Source of the DNA: Kluyvera sichuanensis
GTDB taxonomy: Bacteria; Pseudomonadota; Gammaproteobacteria; Enterobacterales; Enterobacteriaceae
Direction: 5' to 3'
Assembly: GCF_014218705.1 (NCBI RefSeq)
Contig: NZ_JABBJF010000013.1
Coordinates: 45,755-109,754, forward strand
DNA: 64,000 nt
This document shows positions 34,930 to 44,983 of the stretch, in pieces. Within the stretch, counting starts at the first letter, position 1; every line of letters begins with the position of its first letter. The translations under genes were made by a program, and so were the position numbers. The notes under the pieces are model-generated. The model ran no database searches. It was not told the DNA's origin and saw only the letters and a program-made list of their open reading frames with translations.

Positions 34930-35921
34930 TGACGCAACACGCTCGTGTCGTTATCACTCCCGGCGAACCCGCCGGGATTGGTCCGGATCTCGCGATCCAA
35001 CTGGCCCAGCGCGACTGGCCGCTCGAACTGGTCGTTTGCGCTGATGGCCGCCTGCTCACCGAGCGGGCCACGCTTCTCGGCCTTCCCCTCACGCTACTGC
35101 CCTACTCCCCCGAAAAACCGGCTGCACCACAGCGCGCTGGCACGCTCACGCTGCTGCCCGTGGCACTGCATGCCGAGGTTATTCCAGGAACGCTGAACGT
35201 CGCGAACGGGGGCTACGTCGTTGAGACGCTGGCGCGCGCCTGCGACGGTTGCCTGAGCGGTGAGTTTGCCGCGCTGGTCACCGGGCCGGTGCATAAAGGC
35301 ATTATTAACGATGCTGGCGTCGCCTTTACCGGGCACACCGAGTTCTTCGAAGAGCGTGCTGGCGCACCGAAAGTGGTGATGATGCTGGCAACCGAGGAGC
35401 TGCGCGTGGCGCTGGCGACTACCCACCTGCCGCTGAAAGCGGTGAGCGATGCCATCACGCCGGACCTGCTGCGGGAAGTGATTACCATCCTGCACGATGA
35501 CCTGCAGAACAAGTTTGGTCTTGCCGAACCGCACGTGCTGGTCTGCGGCCTGAACCCGCACGCGGGCGAAGGCGGACATATGGGTACGGAAGAGATAGAC
35601 ACCATTATTCCGGTGCTGGAAGAGATGCGGGCAAAGGGGATGAATCTAAGCGGGCCGCTGCCTGCCGATACCCTTTTCCAACCAAAGTATCTGGACCATG
35701 CCGATGCGGTGCTCGCAATGTACCACGATCAGGGCCTACCCGTGCTAAAATACCAGGGATTTGGTCGTGGCGTGAACATTACGCTCGGTCTACCCTTTAT
35801 TCGCACCTCCGTTGACCATGGTACCGCCCTCGAACTGGCAGGCCAGGGGAAAGCGGATGTCGGCAGTTTTATTACGGCGCTTAATCTCGCCATCAAAATG
35901 ATTGTTAACTCTAATGAATAA
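34929..35921 (+). CDS. pdxA: 4-hydroxythreonine-4-phosphate dehydrogenase
   Basis: NAD(P)-dependent metal enzyme of pyridoxal 5'-phosphate synthesis, acting with PdxJ. The metal-binding histidines are visible in TGHTEF and in [26 protein letters not shown] is a family block. 330 aa against 329 in E. coli. Overlaps surA by one base and rsmA by 8 bp. Confidence 0.96.
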   Translation: MTQHARVVITPGEPAGIGPDLAIQLAQRDWPLELVVCADGRLLTERATLLGLPLTLLPYSPEKPAAPQRAGTLTLLPVALHAEVIPGTLNVANGGYVVETLARACDGCLSGEFAALVTGPVHKGIINDAGVAFTGHTEFFEERAGAPKVVMMLATEELRVALATTHLPLKAVSDAITPDLLREVITILHDDLQNKFGLAEPHVLVCGLNPHAGEGGHMGTEEIDTIIPVLEEMRAKGMNLSGPLPADTLFQPKYLDHADAVLAMYHDQGLPVLKYQGFGRGVNITLGLPFIRTSVDHGTALELAGQGKADVGSFITALNLAIKMIVNSNE

Positions 35922-36735
35922 TCGAGTCCATCAGGGCCACTTAGCCCGTAAACGCTTCGGGCAAAACTTTCTCAACGATCAATTCGTGATCGACAGTATT
36001 GTTGCGGCCATTAACCCGCAAAAAGGCCAGGCCATGGTTGAAATCGGCCCGGGTCTTGCCGCGCTGACCGAGCCGGTTGGCGAACGTCTTGACGAAATGA
36101 CCGTTATCGAACTGGACCGCGACTTAGCCGCGCGTCTGCAAACGCACCCGTTCCTGGGGCCGAAGCTGACCATTTATCAGCAGGATGCCATGACCATGAA
36201 CTTTGGCGAGCTGTCTGAGAAGCTCGGCCAACCGCTGCGCGTGTTCGGTAACCTGCCGTACAACATCTCCACGCCGCTGATGTTCCACCTGTTTAGCTAT
36301 ACTAACGCTATTGCAGACATGCACTTCATGCTGCAAAAAGAGGTGGTTAACCGTCTGGTTGCCGGTCCAAATAGTAAAGCCTATGGTCGTCTGACCGTCA
36401 TGGCGCAATACTACTGCAACGTGATCCCGGTACTTGAAGTGCCGCCAACCGCGTTCACGCCACCGCCAAAAGTGGATTCCGCCGTCGTACGCCTGGTGCC
36501 ACATAGCACTAAACCGTACCCGGTAAAAGATGTCCGCGTTCTGAGCCGTATTACGACCGAAGCCTTTAACCAGCGTCGTAAAACTATCCGCAACAGTCTG
36601 GGCAATCTGTTCAGCGTTGAGCTGTTGACGGAGCTGGGTGTAGACCCGGCCATGCGCGCGGAAAATATCTCTGTTGCGCAGTACTGCCGGATGGCCAACT
36701 ATCTGTCCGAGAATGCGCCCTCGAAGGAGAGCTAA
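35914..36735 (+). CDS. rsmA: 16S rRNA dimethyladenosine transferase RsmA (KsgA)
   Basis: Dimethylates A1518 and A1519 of 16S rRNA, a checkpoint in 30S assembly; its loss gives kasugamycin resistance. SAM motif I is [13 protein letters not shown], the catalytic motif is NLPYN, and the N-terminal KRFGQNFL block is present. 273 aa from the ATG at 35914, as in E. coli; the ATG at 35902 lies four codons upstream within pdxA. Confidence 0.97.
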   Translation: MNNRVHQGHLARKRFGQNFLNDQFVIDSIVAAINPQKGQAMVEIGPGLAALTEPVGERLDEMTVIELDRDLAARLQTHPFLGPKLTIYQQDAMTMNFGELSEKLGQPLRVFGNLPYNISTPLMFHLFSYTNAIADMHFMLQKEVVNRLVAGPNSKAYGRLTVMAQYYCNVIPVLEVPPTAFTPPPKVDSAVVRLVPHSTKPYPVKDVRVLSRITTEAFNQRRKTIRNSLGNLFSVELLTELGVDPAMRAENISVAQYCRMANYLSENAPSKES

Positions 36736-36738
36736 ACC

Positions 36739-37116
36739 ATGATCGATTCGCCGCGAGTTTGCGTCCAGGTACAGAGCGTCTACATTGAGACGCACTCCCA
36801 GCCGGAAGAAGAGCGTTACGTTTTTGCTTATACGGTGACCATTCGCAATCTCGGGCGAAGCGCGGTGCAGCTTCTCGGCCGTTACTGGCTGATTACTAAC
36901 GGCCACGGCCGTGAAACCGAAGTTCAGGGCGAAGGTGTTGTCGGCGTGCAGCCGCACATCGAGCCCGGTGAAGAATATCAATATACCAGCGGCGCCGTGC
37001 TGGAAACTCCGCTCGGCACCATGCAGGGTCACTACGATATGGTCGATGTAGACGGCGTGCCGTTCTCCATCGACATTCCCGTTTTCCGTCTCTTTGTTCC
37101 CACGCTGATTCATTAA
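36739..37116 (+). CDS. apaG: ApaG domain protein (Co2+/Mg2+ efflux associated)
   Basis: 125-aa protein consisting of a single fibronectin-III-like ApaG domain with the signature [17 protein letters not shown] and [11 protein letters not shown]. The biochemical role is unclear; Salmonella mutants (corD) are affected in Co2+ resistance and Mg2+ efflux. It begins 3 bp after rsmA and ends 3 bp before apaH, so it is part of the same operon. Confidence 0.94.
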   Translation: MIDSPRVCVQVQSVYIETHSQPEEERYVFAYTVTIRNLGRSAVQLLGRYWLITNGHGRETEVQGEGVVGVQPHIEPGEEYQYTSGAVLETPLGTMQGHYDMVDVDGVPFSIDIPVFRLFVPTLIH

Positions 37117-37119
37117 AAC

Positions 37120-37968
37120 ATGGCTACATACCTTATTGGCGACGTTCACGGTTGCTTTGACGAGTTAATTGCTCTGCTCGAGCAGGTGGCGTTCACCCCA
37201 GACGTCGATACCCTGTGGCTGACGGGCGATCTGGTCGCGCGCGGTCCTGGTTCACTGGAAGTGCTGCGCTACGTTAAATCGCTGGGCGACTGCGTGAAAG
37301 TGGTGCTCGGTAACCACGATCTCCACCTGCTAGCGGTGTTTGCCGGCATCAGCCGCAACAAGCCGAAGGATCGCCTGAACCCACTGCTGGAAGCACCGGA
37401 TGCTGACGAGCTGCTCAACTGGTTGCGTCGTCAGCCGTTGATGCAGGTCGATGAAGAGAAGAAGCTGGTGATGGCGCACGCGGGTATTACACCGCAGTGG
37501 GATATGGAAACCGCTAAACAGTGCGCGCGCGACGTTGAAGCGGTGCTCTCAAGCGACTCCTATCCGTTCTTCCTCGACGCCATGTACGGCGATATGCCCA
37601 ACAACTGGTCGCTGGATCTCTCCGGTCTGGCGCGCCTGCGCTTTATCACCAATGCTTTTACCCGCATGCGCTACTGCTTCCCGAACGGCCAGCTGGATAT
37701 GTACAGCAAAGAGTCGCCGGAGAACGTGCCTGCGCCGCTGAAGCCGTGGTTTATGCTGCCAGGGCCGATTACCGATGAGTACAGCGTGGCCTTTGGTCAC
37801 TGGGCATCGCTGGAAGGTAAAGGTACGCCAGAAGGGATTTACGCGCTGGATACCGGCTGCTGCTGGGGCGGAGATTTAACCTGCCTGCGCTGGGAAGATA
37901 AACAGTACTTTGTACAACCGTCGAACCGAAAGCTGGCGCCGGGTGAGAGCGAGGCGGTAGCGTCGTAG
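37120..37968 (+). CDS. apaH: Bis(5'-nucleosyl)-tetraphosphatase, symmetrical
   Basis: Cleaves Ap4A to two ADP, removing an alarmone and acting on Np4-capped RNA. It is a metallophosphoesterase: [10 protein letters not shown] (residues 7-16), [10 protein letters not shown] and GNHDLHLL are the three metal motifs. 282 aa, close to 280 in E. coli. Last gene of the lptD operon, ended by a strong hairpin. Confidence 0.96.
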   Translation: MATYLIGDVHGCFDELIALLEQVAFTPDVDTLWLTGDLVARGPGSLEVLRYVKSLGDCVKVVLGNHDLHLLAVFAGISRNKPKDRLNPLLEAPDADELLNWLRRQPLMQVDEEKKLVMAHAGITPQWDMETAKQCARDVEAVLSSDSYPFFLDAMYGDMPNNWSLDLSGLARLRFITNAFTRMRYCFPNGQLDMYSKESPENVPAPLKPWFMLPGPITDEYSVAFGHWASLEGKGTPEGIYALDTGCCWGGDLTCLRWEDKQYFVQPSNRKLAPGESEAVAS

Positions 37969-37992
37969 TTCGGTGCATCCCCATAGAAAAAT

Positions 37993-38022
37993 AAAAACGC
38001 CGGGTTCTCTCCCGGCGTTTTT
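37993..38022. terminator. Bidirectional terminator between apaH and folA
   Basis: AAAAACGCCGGG (37993-38004) pairs perfectly with CCCGGCGTTTTT (38011-38022), with a 6-nt loop. The A-run on one side and the T-run on the other allow it to act for both apaH (+) and folA (-). Confidence 0.9.
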
Positions 38023-38028
38023 ATTTTG

Positions 38029-38057
38029 GTAGCCCGGCCAAGTGAAGCGCCGCCGGG
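38029..38057. repeat. REP-like element downstream of folA
   Basis: GTAGCCCGGCCAAGTGAAGC then GCCGCCGGG. It is the same repeat family as at 11203-11231 (GTAGCCCGGCC...CGCCGGG) and stands beside the bidirectional terminator. Confidence 0.65.
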
Positions 38058-38069
38058 AACGGCTCGGTC

Positions 38070-38585
<516 letters not shown>

Positions 38586-38651
38586 CTATACGGAAAGCTT
38601 AATCTTTCGTCGACTGGCAGCCAGGTAAAGAAGAAGAAAATTTTTCGTTTT

Positions 38652-38688
38652 GCTGGCAAGTCCACGGTAGGTTAAGTGGACAGCCAGC
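38652..38688. other. Palindrome downstream of kefC
   Basis: A two-part stem: GCTGGC (38652-38657) with GCCAGC (38683-38688), and GTCCAC (38660-38665) with GTGGAC (38676-38681), with a 10-nt loop. It stands 18 bp after the kefC stop and in front of the folA promoter. There is no U-run on either strand, so a terminator role is only probable. Confidence 0.55.
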
Positions 38689-38706
38689 ATTACACCTAAT
38701 ACGGCA

Positions 38707-40575
38707 TCAGAGCGTCGGCTTTACTTCCGGCTCGTCTTCTGGATTACCGCTATGTTTTCCCTCTTCCGTTCCCTGCCAGCCGTGGCGCTGAATCACCGAC
38801 AGGTGGTTGCGATCTTCGTTGATAATCTCGGTGAGCATGGCGCTGGTGCGTTTAAACGCCGCTGCCCGTGAAGTGTCATCGTTTTCCGCCATCTCCACCA
38901 TCTCTTCCATCAGCTGCGTGTTAAAGCGACGGAACAGGTCGGCACGCTCGCGCGCCTCATAGGCGCCAAGCCCCAGTGACTCCAGCGCCTGACGACCCGA
39001 CTTCAGTGCCCCCTCAAAGGTTTCACGCTCCGGTGCGTCTACCCCGGCCTGACGCAGCTTGATGTAGTGCTCAACGTCGCGGGCGCGTGCAATAATCGTC
39101 AGATTCGGGAAGTGCTCTTTTGCCACCTCGGTTAGCTCAAGGCTCGCCTGCGGATCGTCAATGGCGTTAATCAGCACCTCGGCCTTCGCCGCGCCTGCCG
39201 ACTCCAGCAGATCGGCTCGCGTTGCATCGCCGTAAAAGACTTTCATATCGAATTTGCGCAGCGTATCGACGTGATCCGGATCGTGATCGAGGACTACCAT
39301 TTTCACCCCGCTCGACAGCAGCAAGCGGCCGGTAATCTGCCCGAAACGCCCGAAGCCCGCGATAATCACCCGCGGCTGTTCTTCGTCGATTTGATCCGCT
39401 TCGCGCGCATCACCTGCGCTATTACGTTTCTCAAGGCGGGTCAGCAGCACCAGCAGAATCGGCGTCGCCGCCATTGACAGGGCTACCGCCAGCGTCAGCG
39501 CCTTGGCCCATTCCGGATCCAGCACGTTAGCCATCTGCGCGGCACCAAACACCACGAAGGCAAACTCACTCCCCTGCCCCAGCAGCGCCGCGAACCACAG
39601 GCGCTGCGAGCGCGGCACCTGAAGCGGTTTGGCAATCAGCCACAGCAGAACGGACTTAATCACCAGGAAGCCGACCAGCAGCGTAATAATGCGCAGCGGG
39701 TTATGAATCAGCGTGCCAAAGTCGATGGACATTCCGACGCCGATAAAGAACAGACCTAGCAGCAGCCCTTTGAACGGCTCGATATCGCTTTCCAGCGCGT
39801 GACGGTACTCCGAGCTCGCCAGCAGCACCCCGGCGAGGAATGCGCCCATCGCCATCGATAGCCCGACCTCTTCCAGCAGTAAGCCAAAGCCAAAGACCAG
39901 GAACAGGGCCACGGCGCTGAATACTTCGCGCAGACCGGAGCGCGCCACGAAGCGTAACAGCGGTCGCGTAACATAGCGCCCCAGCATCACCACCAGCGCC
40001 AGCGCCCCGGCCACCTTCAACGCCGAGAACGCAAAGGCGCCGAGCGTGGTGGAACCGCCGCTGATCGCCAGCAGTGGGATCATCGCTACCAGCGGAATGG
40101 CTGCAATATCCTGGAACAGCAGCACCGCAAAGGCGCTACGCCCCACCTGCGTCACCGTCAGGTTGCGTTCATTCATCGCCTGCATGGCAATCGCGGTAGA
40201 CGACAGCGCCAGCGTCATGCCGATAAGCTCCGCCACCTGCCAGCGCAGGCCAAGGAAGATACAGAAGACGCCAATTAACGCGCCGCACAGCACCATCTGC
40301 AAGAGACCACCGCCAAACACCGAGGCGCGGAGTTTCCAGAGACGCTGCGGGTCCAGCTCAAGGCCAATCACGAACAGCATCAGTACCACGCCGATTTCAG
40401 CAAAGTGCAGAATAGACTCGGCGTCGGTCACCAGCCGCAGCCCCCAGGGGCCGATAATACAACCAGCAATCAGGTAGCCGAGCACCGAACCCAGCCCCAG
40501 ACGGACGGCGATGGGTACAATCAGCGCCGCCGAACCGAGATAAATCAGCGCCTGTATTAGCGTATGGCTATCCAT
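38707..40575 (-). CDS. kefC: Glutathione-gated K+/H+ antiporter KefC
   Basis: CPA2-family potassium efflux protein that acidifies the cytoplasm to protect against electrophiles; it is kept closed by glutathione and opened by glutathione adducts. The N-terminal half has about 12-13 transmembrane segments ([33 protein letters not shown]). The C-terminal half is an RCK/KTN Rossmann domain ([17 protein letters not shown]). 622 aa from the ATG at 40575, against 620 in E. coli; an open frame further upstream lies inside kefF. The start overlaps the kefF stop by 8 bp. Confidence 0.95.
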   Translation of the reverse strand: MDSHTLIQALIYLGSAALIVPIAVRLGLGSVLGYLIAGCIIGPWGLRLVTDAESILHFAEIGVVLMLFVIGLELDPQRLWKLRASVFGGGLLQMVLCGALIGVFCIFLGLRWQVAELIGMTLALSSTAIAMQAMNERNLTVTQVGRSAFAVLLFQDIAAIPLVAMIPLLAISGGSTTLGAFAFSALKVAGALALVVMLGRYVTRPLLRFVARSGLREVFSAVALFLVFGFGLLLEEVGLSMAMGAFLAGVLLASSEYRHALESDIEPFKGLLLGLFFIGVGMSIDFGTLIHNPLRIITLLVGFLVIKSVLLWLIAKPLQVPRSQRLWFAALLGQGSEFAFVVFGAAQMANVLDPEWAKALTLAVALSMAATPILLVLLTRLEKRNSAGDAREADQIDEEQPRVIIAGFGRFGQITGRLLLSSGVKMVVLDHDPDHVDTLRKFDMKVFYGDATRADLLESAGAAKAEVLINAIDDPQASLELTEVAKEHFPNLTIIARARDVEHYIKLRQAGVDAPERETFEGALKSGRQALESLGLGAYEARERADLFRRFNTQLMEEMVEMAENDDTSRAAAFKRTSAMLTEIINEDRNHLSVIQRHGWQGTEEGKHSGNPEDEPEVKPTL

Positions 40576-41101
40576 TATTGTGCTCCTCCTGCCAGGCCAG
40601 TAACCGTTGTTTGTAGTGTCGCGCCTGCGCCTGCAGCGTCTCTTCGTCGCAGATAAACGTGCAGTGGACGGCAAACGGCGGCAACCATTTCATGCCGCAG
40701 TACACCGCGGTGGCCTCCAGCGGTTGTCCCAGCACGTCAAAGCCTGGATGTGATCCAATATCAAAGTGGCTTTCGCCGCCGCCGGTGGTGACCGCCCACA
40801 TCACGCTTTTGCCGTGCAGCGCTGTGCCGCCGTGACCGTAGGCCCAACCGTGCGCCAGCACTTTGTCTAGCCACAGCTTCAGCAGCGGCGGCGTGCTGTA
40901 CCACTGCATCGGGTGCTGCAGAATGACCAGATCGGCGCGGGAGAGCGCCTCCTGTTCGGCGGCGACGTCGATATTAAAATCGGGATAGAGGTGATAGAGA
41001 GAACGGATTTCAACGCCGTCGAGCGTCCTTACCTGCTCAAGCATCCGCTTATTCGCATGCGAGTGATGCGGATAAGGATGCGCATAAATAATAAGAATCA
41101 T
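40568..41101 (-). CDS. kefF: KefC regulatory flavoprotein (NAD(P)H quinone reductase) KefF
   Basis: FMN-binding flavodoxin-fold oxidoreductase, an ancillary subunit needed for full KefC activity. 177 aa against 176 in E. coli. FMN and quinone-binding blocks are [31 protein letters not shown] and [10 protein letters not shown]. Overlaps kefC and is transcribed before it. Confidence 0.95.
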   Translation of the reverse strand: MILIIYAHPYPHHSHANKRMLEQVRTLDGVEIRSLYHLYPDFNIDVAAEQEALSRADLVILQHPMQWYSTPPLLKLWLDKVLAHGWAYGHGGTALHGKSVMWAVTTGGGESHFDIGSHPGFDVLGQPLEATAVYCGMKWLPPFAVHCTFICDEETLQAQARHYKQRLLAWQEEHNNG

Positions 41102-41221
41102 AATTCGCCTGTCTTACTTCATTATTTTATTCCTGAGTTTAGACAGTTAATGATGACACTTACAGGATCAGTTCACACAACAGCAGGAATTGGGGGGCGT
41201 GAGAACCACGCCCCGGCAGGG

Positions 41222-42535
41222 TCAGGAAGGTTGGTTGGCTGGTTTATCCGCCACAGGCGGTTCGTCAGATGATGCGGTCAGGTCGCACTGTTTTGGCAGG
41301 AAGAAGGTGATGGTCCCGGCGATAATCAACGAGCCCGCCAGCGCGCACACCGCCACGTTCTGGCCATAGAAGTAGATCATCACCCCGACCAGATACGGCC
41401 CGCAGAAGCCGCCCAGGTTACCCAGACCGTTGATCACGCCACGCGCGCTGCCCGCCACTTCCGGCATGGCAATACGTCCCGGAATTGACCAGAACGGGCT
41501 GGTCGCCGCTTTCAGGAAGAAGCCACACACCACCAGCGCGATATAGGCCGCCACCACGTGGTCGCGCAGCACCACCGAAGCCAGCAGCGCGGCGGCAAAA
41601 CCGTAGAGCGAGAAGCGAACCCACAAACGCCGTTTCCCGCTGCGGTCGCTGAACAGGGAGATAATGTAGATCCCGGCAAGCGTGGCGATAAACGGCAGGA
41701 TGGCCAGCACGCCCACGCTCGCCATATTGGCGCCGGTCAGGTTCTTGAGGATCGTCGGCAGCCACAGCGTGTAGCCGTAATCCCCGGTCTGGTAGAAGAA
41801 GTTGAGCAGTACCAGCTTCATCAGCCCCGAGTTACGGAACACTTCCCGCACCGGCGCGTTGCTGACCGGCGCTTCTGAACGTCGAGCCTCTCGCTCGGCG
41901 GTCAGCGCGGTTATCAGATACTCACGCTCACGCTCCGGCAGCCAGCGCGCCTCTTCCGGGCGGTCGCTAATCATCAGCCACCATACGGTCAGCACCACCA
42001 GCGACAGCAGCCCTTCGATGATAAACAACCAACGCCAATCGAGCGCCGAGATAATCGCCCCGGAGACCGGCGCGGTGAGCATGCCGCCCAGCGGGGCAAA
42101 CATCATTACAAAGGCGTTCGCACGGCCAATCTCTTTTTCCGGGAACCAGTTACTGACCATCGTCAGCACCACCGGCAGCATGCCGCCCTCGGACACGCCG
42201 AGGATAAAACGCAGCGCCAGCAGCTGGTATTCATGGGTCACAAAGCCGGTAGCAATCGAGACAATCGCCCACGCCAGCAGCGACCAGGCGATAAAACGCT
42301 TACCGCTACCGTGAACCGCAATGCGCCCGCCCGGTATTTGCAAAAAGAGATAGCCAATAAAGAATATCCCGCTCGCGACCCCCGCCATCTGGCTGGTAAT
42401 ACCCAGGTCGGACTCCATACCGCCGGGCAGCGCGAAGCTGATATTAACCCGGTCCATAAACGAAATAATGCACGCGATGAGAACAGGCGCAATGATGCGC
42501 AGCCAGCGAGTGCCAGGTATTTTCTCATTCATCAT
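41222..42535 (-). CDS. MFS transporter, anion:cation symporter family, probable sugar-acid importer
   Basis: 437-aa membrane protein with about 12 transmembrane segments. The MFS/ACS features are the N-terminal FMDRVNISFALPGGMESDLGIT block and the cytoplasmic loop FSDRSGKRRLW. Relatives in this family carry hexuronates, galactarate, glucarate and 2-ketogluconate, all organic acids. It lies 54 bp downstream of the 2-ketoacid reductase gene on the same strand, beside idnO-like and gluconokinase genes, so import of a keto-sugar acid is the best inference. The substrate is not shown by the sequence. A GC-rich hairpin (41194-41214) follows the gene. E. coli has yaaU after kefFC; this protein is not its evident counterpart. 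Confidence 0.8.
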   Translation of the reverse strand: MMNEKIPGTRWLRIIAPVLIACIISFMDRVNISFALPGGMESDLGITSQMAGVASGIFFIGYLFLQIPGGRIAVHGSGKRFIAWSLLAWAIVSIATGFVTHEYQLLALRFILGVSEGGMLPVVLTMVSNWFPEKEIGRANAFVMMFAPLGGMLTAPVSGAIISALDWRWLFIIEGLLSLVVLTVWWLMISDRPEEARWLPEREREYLITALTAEREARRSEAPVSNAPVREVFRNSGLMKLVLLNFFYQTGDYGYTLWLPTILKNLTGANMASVGVLAILPFIATLAGIYIISLFSDRSGKRRLWVRFSLYGFAAALLASVVLRDHVVAAYIALVVCGFFLKAATSPFWSIPGRIAMPEVAGSARGVINGLGNLGGFCGPYLVGVMIYFYGQNVAVCALAGSLIIAGTITFFLPKQCDLTASSDEPPVADKPANQPS

Positions 42536-42589
42536 TCATACTCTCTCTCGAGGGGAAGCCATGCTCAGCATGGCGAAAAGAACCGAGGA

Positions 42590-43540
42590 TTAATCAATGG
42601 CATTCGGTAAAGGCGTCGCGTTGAAAAAGGCGTCGACGTTCTTGAACACCACCTCGCTCATCCGTTGGCGGGTTTCGTGGGTAGCGCTCGCTACGTGCGG
42701 CAGCAGTACCACGTTATCCATGGCAATCAGCGCCTCAGGCACATGCGGCTCTTCTTCGTACACATCCAGCCCGGCACCGGCAATGACACCATTTTGCAGG
42801 GCGTGAATCAGGGCTTTTTCATCCACCAGGGTGCCGCGCGCGATGTTAATCAGCCATGCGTGTTTTGGCATCACGTTAAACACGCTCGCATCGATCAGCC
42901 CGCGGTTTGCCGCGCCGCCTGAAGCGGCAATCACCAGAAAGTCGCTTTCGTGAGCCAGAGTGTGCAGGTCGGCACACCACTGATAGTCAACGTGATTAAG
43001 CTTTTTGCGGTCGGTGTAGAGGATCTCCATATCAAATCCGCTGGCGCGACGGGCAATGGCCTGGCCGATGTTACCCATGCCAAAGATACCGAGGCGTTTA
43101 CCGCTAACCTGAGTCGCCAGCCCCGGCCCTTGTTTCAGCCATTTGCCTTCGCGAACAAATTTATCGCCCTGGCACAGCTGGCGCGCGCCTGCCAGCAGCA
43201 GCCCCATCGCCAGATCGGCAACATCGTTGGTCAGCACGCCGGAAGTGATGGTGACGGCAATGTCATGAGCGCGGGTATAGTCGAGATCCACCGCGTCAGT
43301 ACCGACACCAAACACCGCCACCAGCCCAGCGTTAGGCAGCTGTTCCAGCACGGCGCGGGTGACGCCGATATCACCACGGGTGACCACCGCCTGCACCTGA
43401 TGGCCGACTTCGCGTAAGAAAGCCTGCGGGTCAGCCTGTTCATACAGACGATAGACCTGGAAAGCGGTGGAGAGTTTGTCCATCAGGCCGTCTACGACCG
43501 GAGCAATCAACAGTACCGTGTTTGGGTTTGCAGTATTCAT
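42590..43540 (-). CDS. D-isomer-specific 2-hydroxyacid dehydrogenase (GhrB / 2-ketogluconate reductase-like)
   Basis: 316-aa reductase of the D-2-hydroxyacid dehydrogenase family. The Rossmann motif is GMGNIG (154-159), followed by YTDRKK (175-180), where Arg and Lys after the second strand favour NADPH over NADH. The catalytic triad is Arg235 (NIARG), Glu264 (YEEEPH) and His282 (LLPHVAS). Family members reduce glyoxylate, hydroxypyruvate, 2-ketogluconate or 2,5-diketogluconate. With the IdnO-like enzyme and gluconokinase nearby, reduction at C2 of a ketogluconate is the most likely role. Likely operon with the MFS gene; two dyads lie in its upstream region. Confidence 0.82.
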   Translation of the reverse strand: MNTANPNTVLLIAPVVDGLMDKLSTAFQVYRLYEQADPQAFLREVGHQVQAVVTRGDIGVTRAVLEQLPNAGLVAVFGVGTDAVDLDYTRAHDIAVTITSGVLTNDVADLAMGLLLAGARQLCQGDKFVREGKWLKQGPGLATQVSGKRLGIFGMGNIGQAIARRASGFDMEILYTDRKKLNHVDYQWCADLHTLAHESDFLVIAASGGAANRGLIDASVFNVMPKHAWLINIARGTLVDEKALIHALQNGVIAGAGLDVYEEEPHVPEALIAMDNVVLLPHVASATHETRQRMSEVVFKNVDAFFNATPLPNAID

Positions 43541-43608
43541 CGTGTTACCTGTTTAAGCGTTTAGAAATTTGTTACGCCTATCAAACGGGTTTTCACGATG
43601 TCATTTTG

Positions 43609-43653
43609 CGATCTGCATCACGGCAGATCGTGTTAGAAATCCGTGTTACGGAT
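43609..43653. promoter_or_regulatory. Two perfect dyads in front of the 2-ketoacid reductase gene
   Basis: CGATCTGC (43609-43616) and GCAGATCG (43623-43630) form an 8+8 palindrome with a 6-bp centre. ATCCGT (43639-43644) and ACGGAT (43648-43653) form a 6+6 palindrome with centre GTT. They sit about 70-110 bp upstream of the reductase start and are candidate operators for the adjacent LacI-family regulator. The binding protein is inferred. Confidence 0.55.
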
Positions 43654-43667
43654 GACGTGATCGTGGA

Positions 43668-43693
43668 AGCAAAAGCCCGCTGGAATGCGGGCT
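43668..43693 (-). terminator. Terminator after the LacI-family regulator gene
   Basis: On the minus strand AGCCCGC (43687-43693) and GCGGGCT (43674-43680) form a 7-bp stem with a 6-nt loop, followed by TTTGCTT. It separates the regulator transcript from the reductase promoter. Confidence 0.8.
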
Positions 43694-43737
43694 GGGTGGC
43701 AACAATTGAATAACATTGCCGACGTGGCAGGCGAAAG

Positions 43738-44730
43738 CTAGATGGTTTCACCCATCGATAAACGATAATGCAGGTCAACCTTCTCAATAGTAGGTAACCC
43801 TTTTATTTTCTTGATTAAAATCTCGGTGGCGACCTTGCCCATTTCAAAGCGCGGGGTCAAAACGCTCGCCAGACGCGGGCTCACCACCTGACCCATCTCC
43901 AGCCCATGGAAGCCCGCAATCGCCATCTCCTGCGGCACCGTGATACCCGAAGCGATGCACTCCTGTAACACCCCGACCGCCAGGTCATCGTTGGTGCAGA
44001 GAATAGCATCCATCTCTTTATACATCTGACGGGCAAGGGTCATCATGCCGGTGCCAATTGACACCGAAGAGACCTTGTTTGGCGCTATGCGCCCGACAGC
44101 CAGACCCGCCTCCTCCATTGCCCGGCAGTAGCCCGCATAGCGCTGCTCATCGCGAATATCCGACATCGAGCCAAAATAGATAATCTGCTTTTTGCCGCTG
44201 GCCAGCAGCATGTTGGTCATATCCAACCCGGCGCGGTAATTATCAAAGCCCACGTTAATGCGATCAGCGTTATCCGATAGCCCCATCACCTCGGCAATAG
44301 GGATTTTTGCGGCTTTCAGGTATTTCTCCGCCCGCAACGTATGGACCGATTCGGTTAGCAGCAGCGCCTTGACGTTCAGCGCCAGCACGGTAGCAATCTG
44401 TTCCTCTTCACGCTGGCTGTCGTAATCGTAGTTCACCACCAGCGTTTGATAGCCGTGGGCGGTGGTGACCGATTCAATACCTGCCAGCACGTCGGAGAAA
44501 ATCTGATTATTAAAAGAGGGGATCAGCACGCCAATGCGCGGCGCAACGTTACTACTTATGGCGGGATTATCGGCATCCGGCTGGTAGCCCACCTCTTCAA
44601 TCACGCTGGCAATGCGTTCGGCGGTTTCCGGCTTCACCTTCTCAGGGGTACGTAAATAGCGGCTGACGGTCATTTTGGTTACCCCCGCCAGCGCGGCGAT
44701 ATCCTCTAACGTGATGCGTTGTACTTTCAT
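43738..44730 (-). CDS. LacI-family transcriptional regulator (IdnR/GntR-like)
   Basis: 330-aa regulator. The helix-turn-helix and hinge are ITLEDIAALAGVTKMTVSRYLRTPEKV, followed by a ligand domain with the type-I PBP segments IGVLIPSFNNQIFSDVLAGIESV and ILCTNDDLAVGVLQEC. These match the gluconate/idonate regulators GntR and IdnR closely in kind (E. coli IdnR has LAGVTKMTVSRYI and GILIPSFQNQLFADILAGIESV). It is divergent from the idnO-gntK-yhcH genes and next to the reductase-MFS pair, so it probably controls both in response to a sugar acid. Confidence 0.85.
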   Translation of the reverse strand: MKVQRITLEDIAALAGVTKMTVSRYLRTPEKVKPETAERIASVIEEVGYQPDADNPAISSNVAPRIGVLIPSFNNQIFSDVLAGIESVTTAHGYQTLVVNYDYDSQREEEQIATVLALNVKALLLTESVHTLRAEKYLKAAKIPIAEVMGLSDNADRINVGFDNYRAGLDMTNMLLASGKKQIIYFGSMSDIRDEQRYAGYCRAMEEAGLAVGRIAPNKVSSVSIGTGMMTLARQMYKEMDAILCTNDDLAVGVLQECIASGITVPQEMAIAGFHGLEMGQVVSPRLASVLTPRFEMGKVATEILIKKIKGLPTIEKVDLHYRLSMGETI

Positions 44731-44867
44731 TAGCCCTGCCCGTCATTGCCGAAATCCTGTGGCCTATTATGCCAGCAGGTTACAAAAAAGAGAAAGCGAT
44801 AACCCATCGTCAAAGCCCCGTATGGCGCGGTTTTCGCCCGGTTTTCCTCTTCAGGATCACACATGCT

Positions 44868-44910
44868 GTAACCCCTTTTTGTAACATAGTTGAGAGTGAT
44901 CTTCATCACA
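44868..44910 (+). promoter_or_regulatory. CRP site and GTTACA repeats in front of the idnO-like operon
   Basis: AGTGATCTTCATCACA (44895-44910) fits GTGA-N6-TCACA, a good CRP site. Just upstream, TGTAACCCC (44868-44876) and TTTGTAACAT (44878-44887) are two copies of the same half site (GTTACA on the minus strand), about 12 bp apart; another GTTACAAAAA lies at 44779-44788. GntR/IdnR-type operators are built from GTTAC half sites. Together they suggest carbon catabolite control plus specific repression. Confidence 0.6.
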
Positions 44911-44983
44911 GTTTAACCGAGACAAAAACCGTGAGATAGGGAGCATCTTCTTGGCGCATCGGCTCGCAATACAGGACACAGTG

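Noticed and set aside
41194..41214. Rho-independent terminator after the MFS gene
   Set aside because: A good GC stem (GGGGCGTG with CACGCCCC) is present but without any U-run; it is mentioned only in the gene entry.
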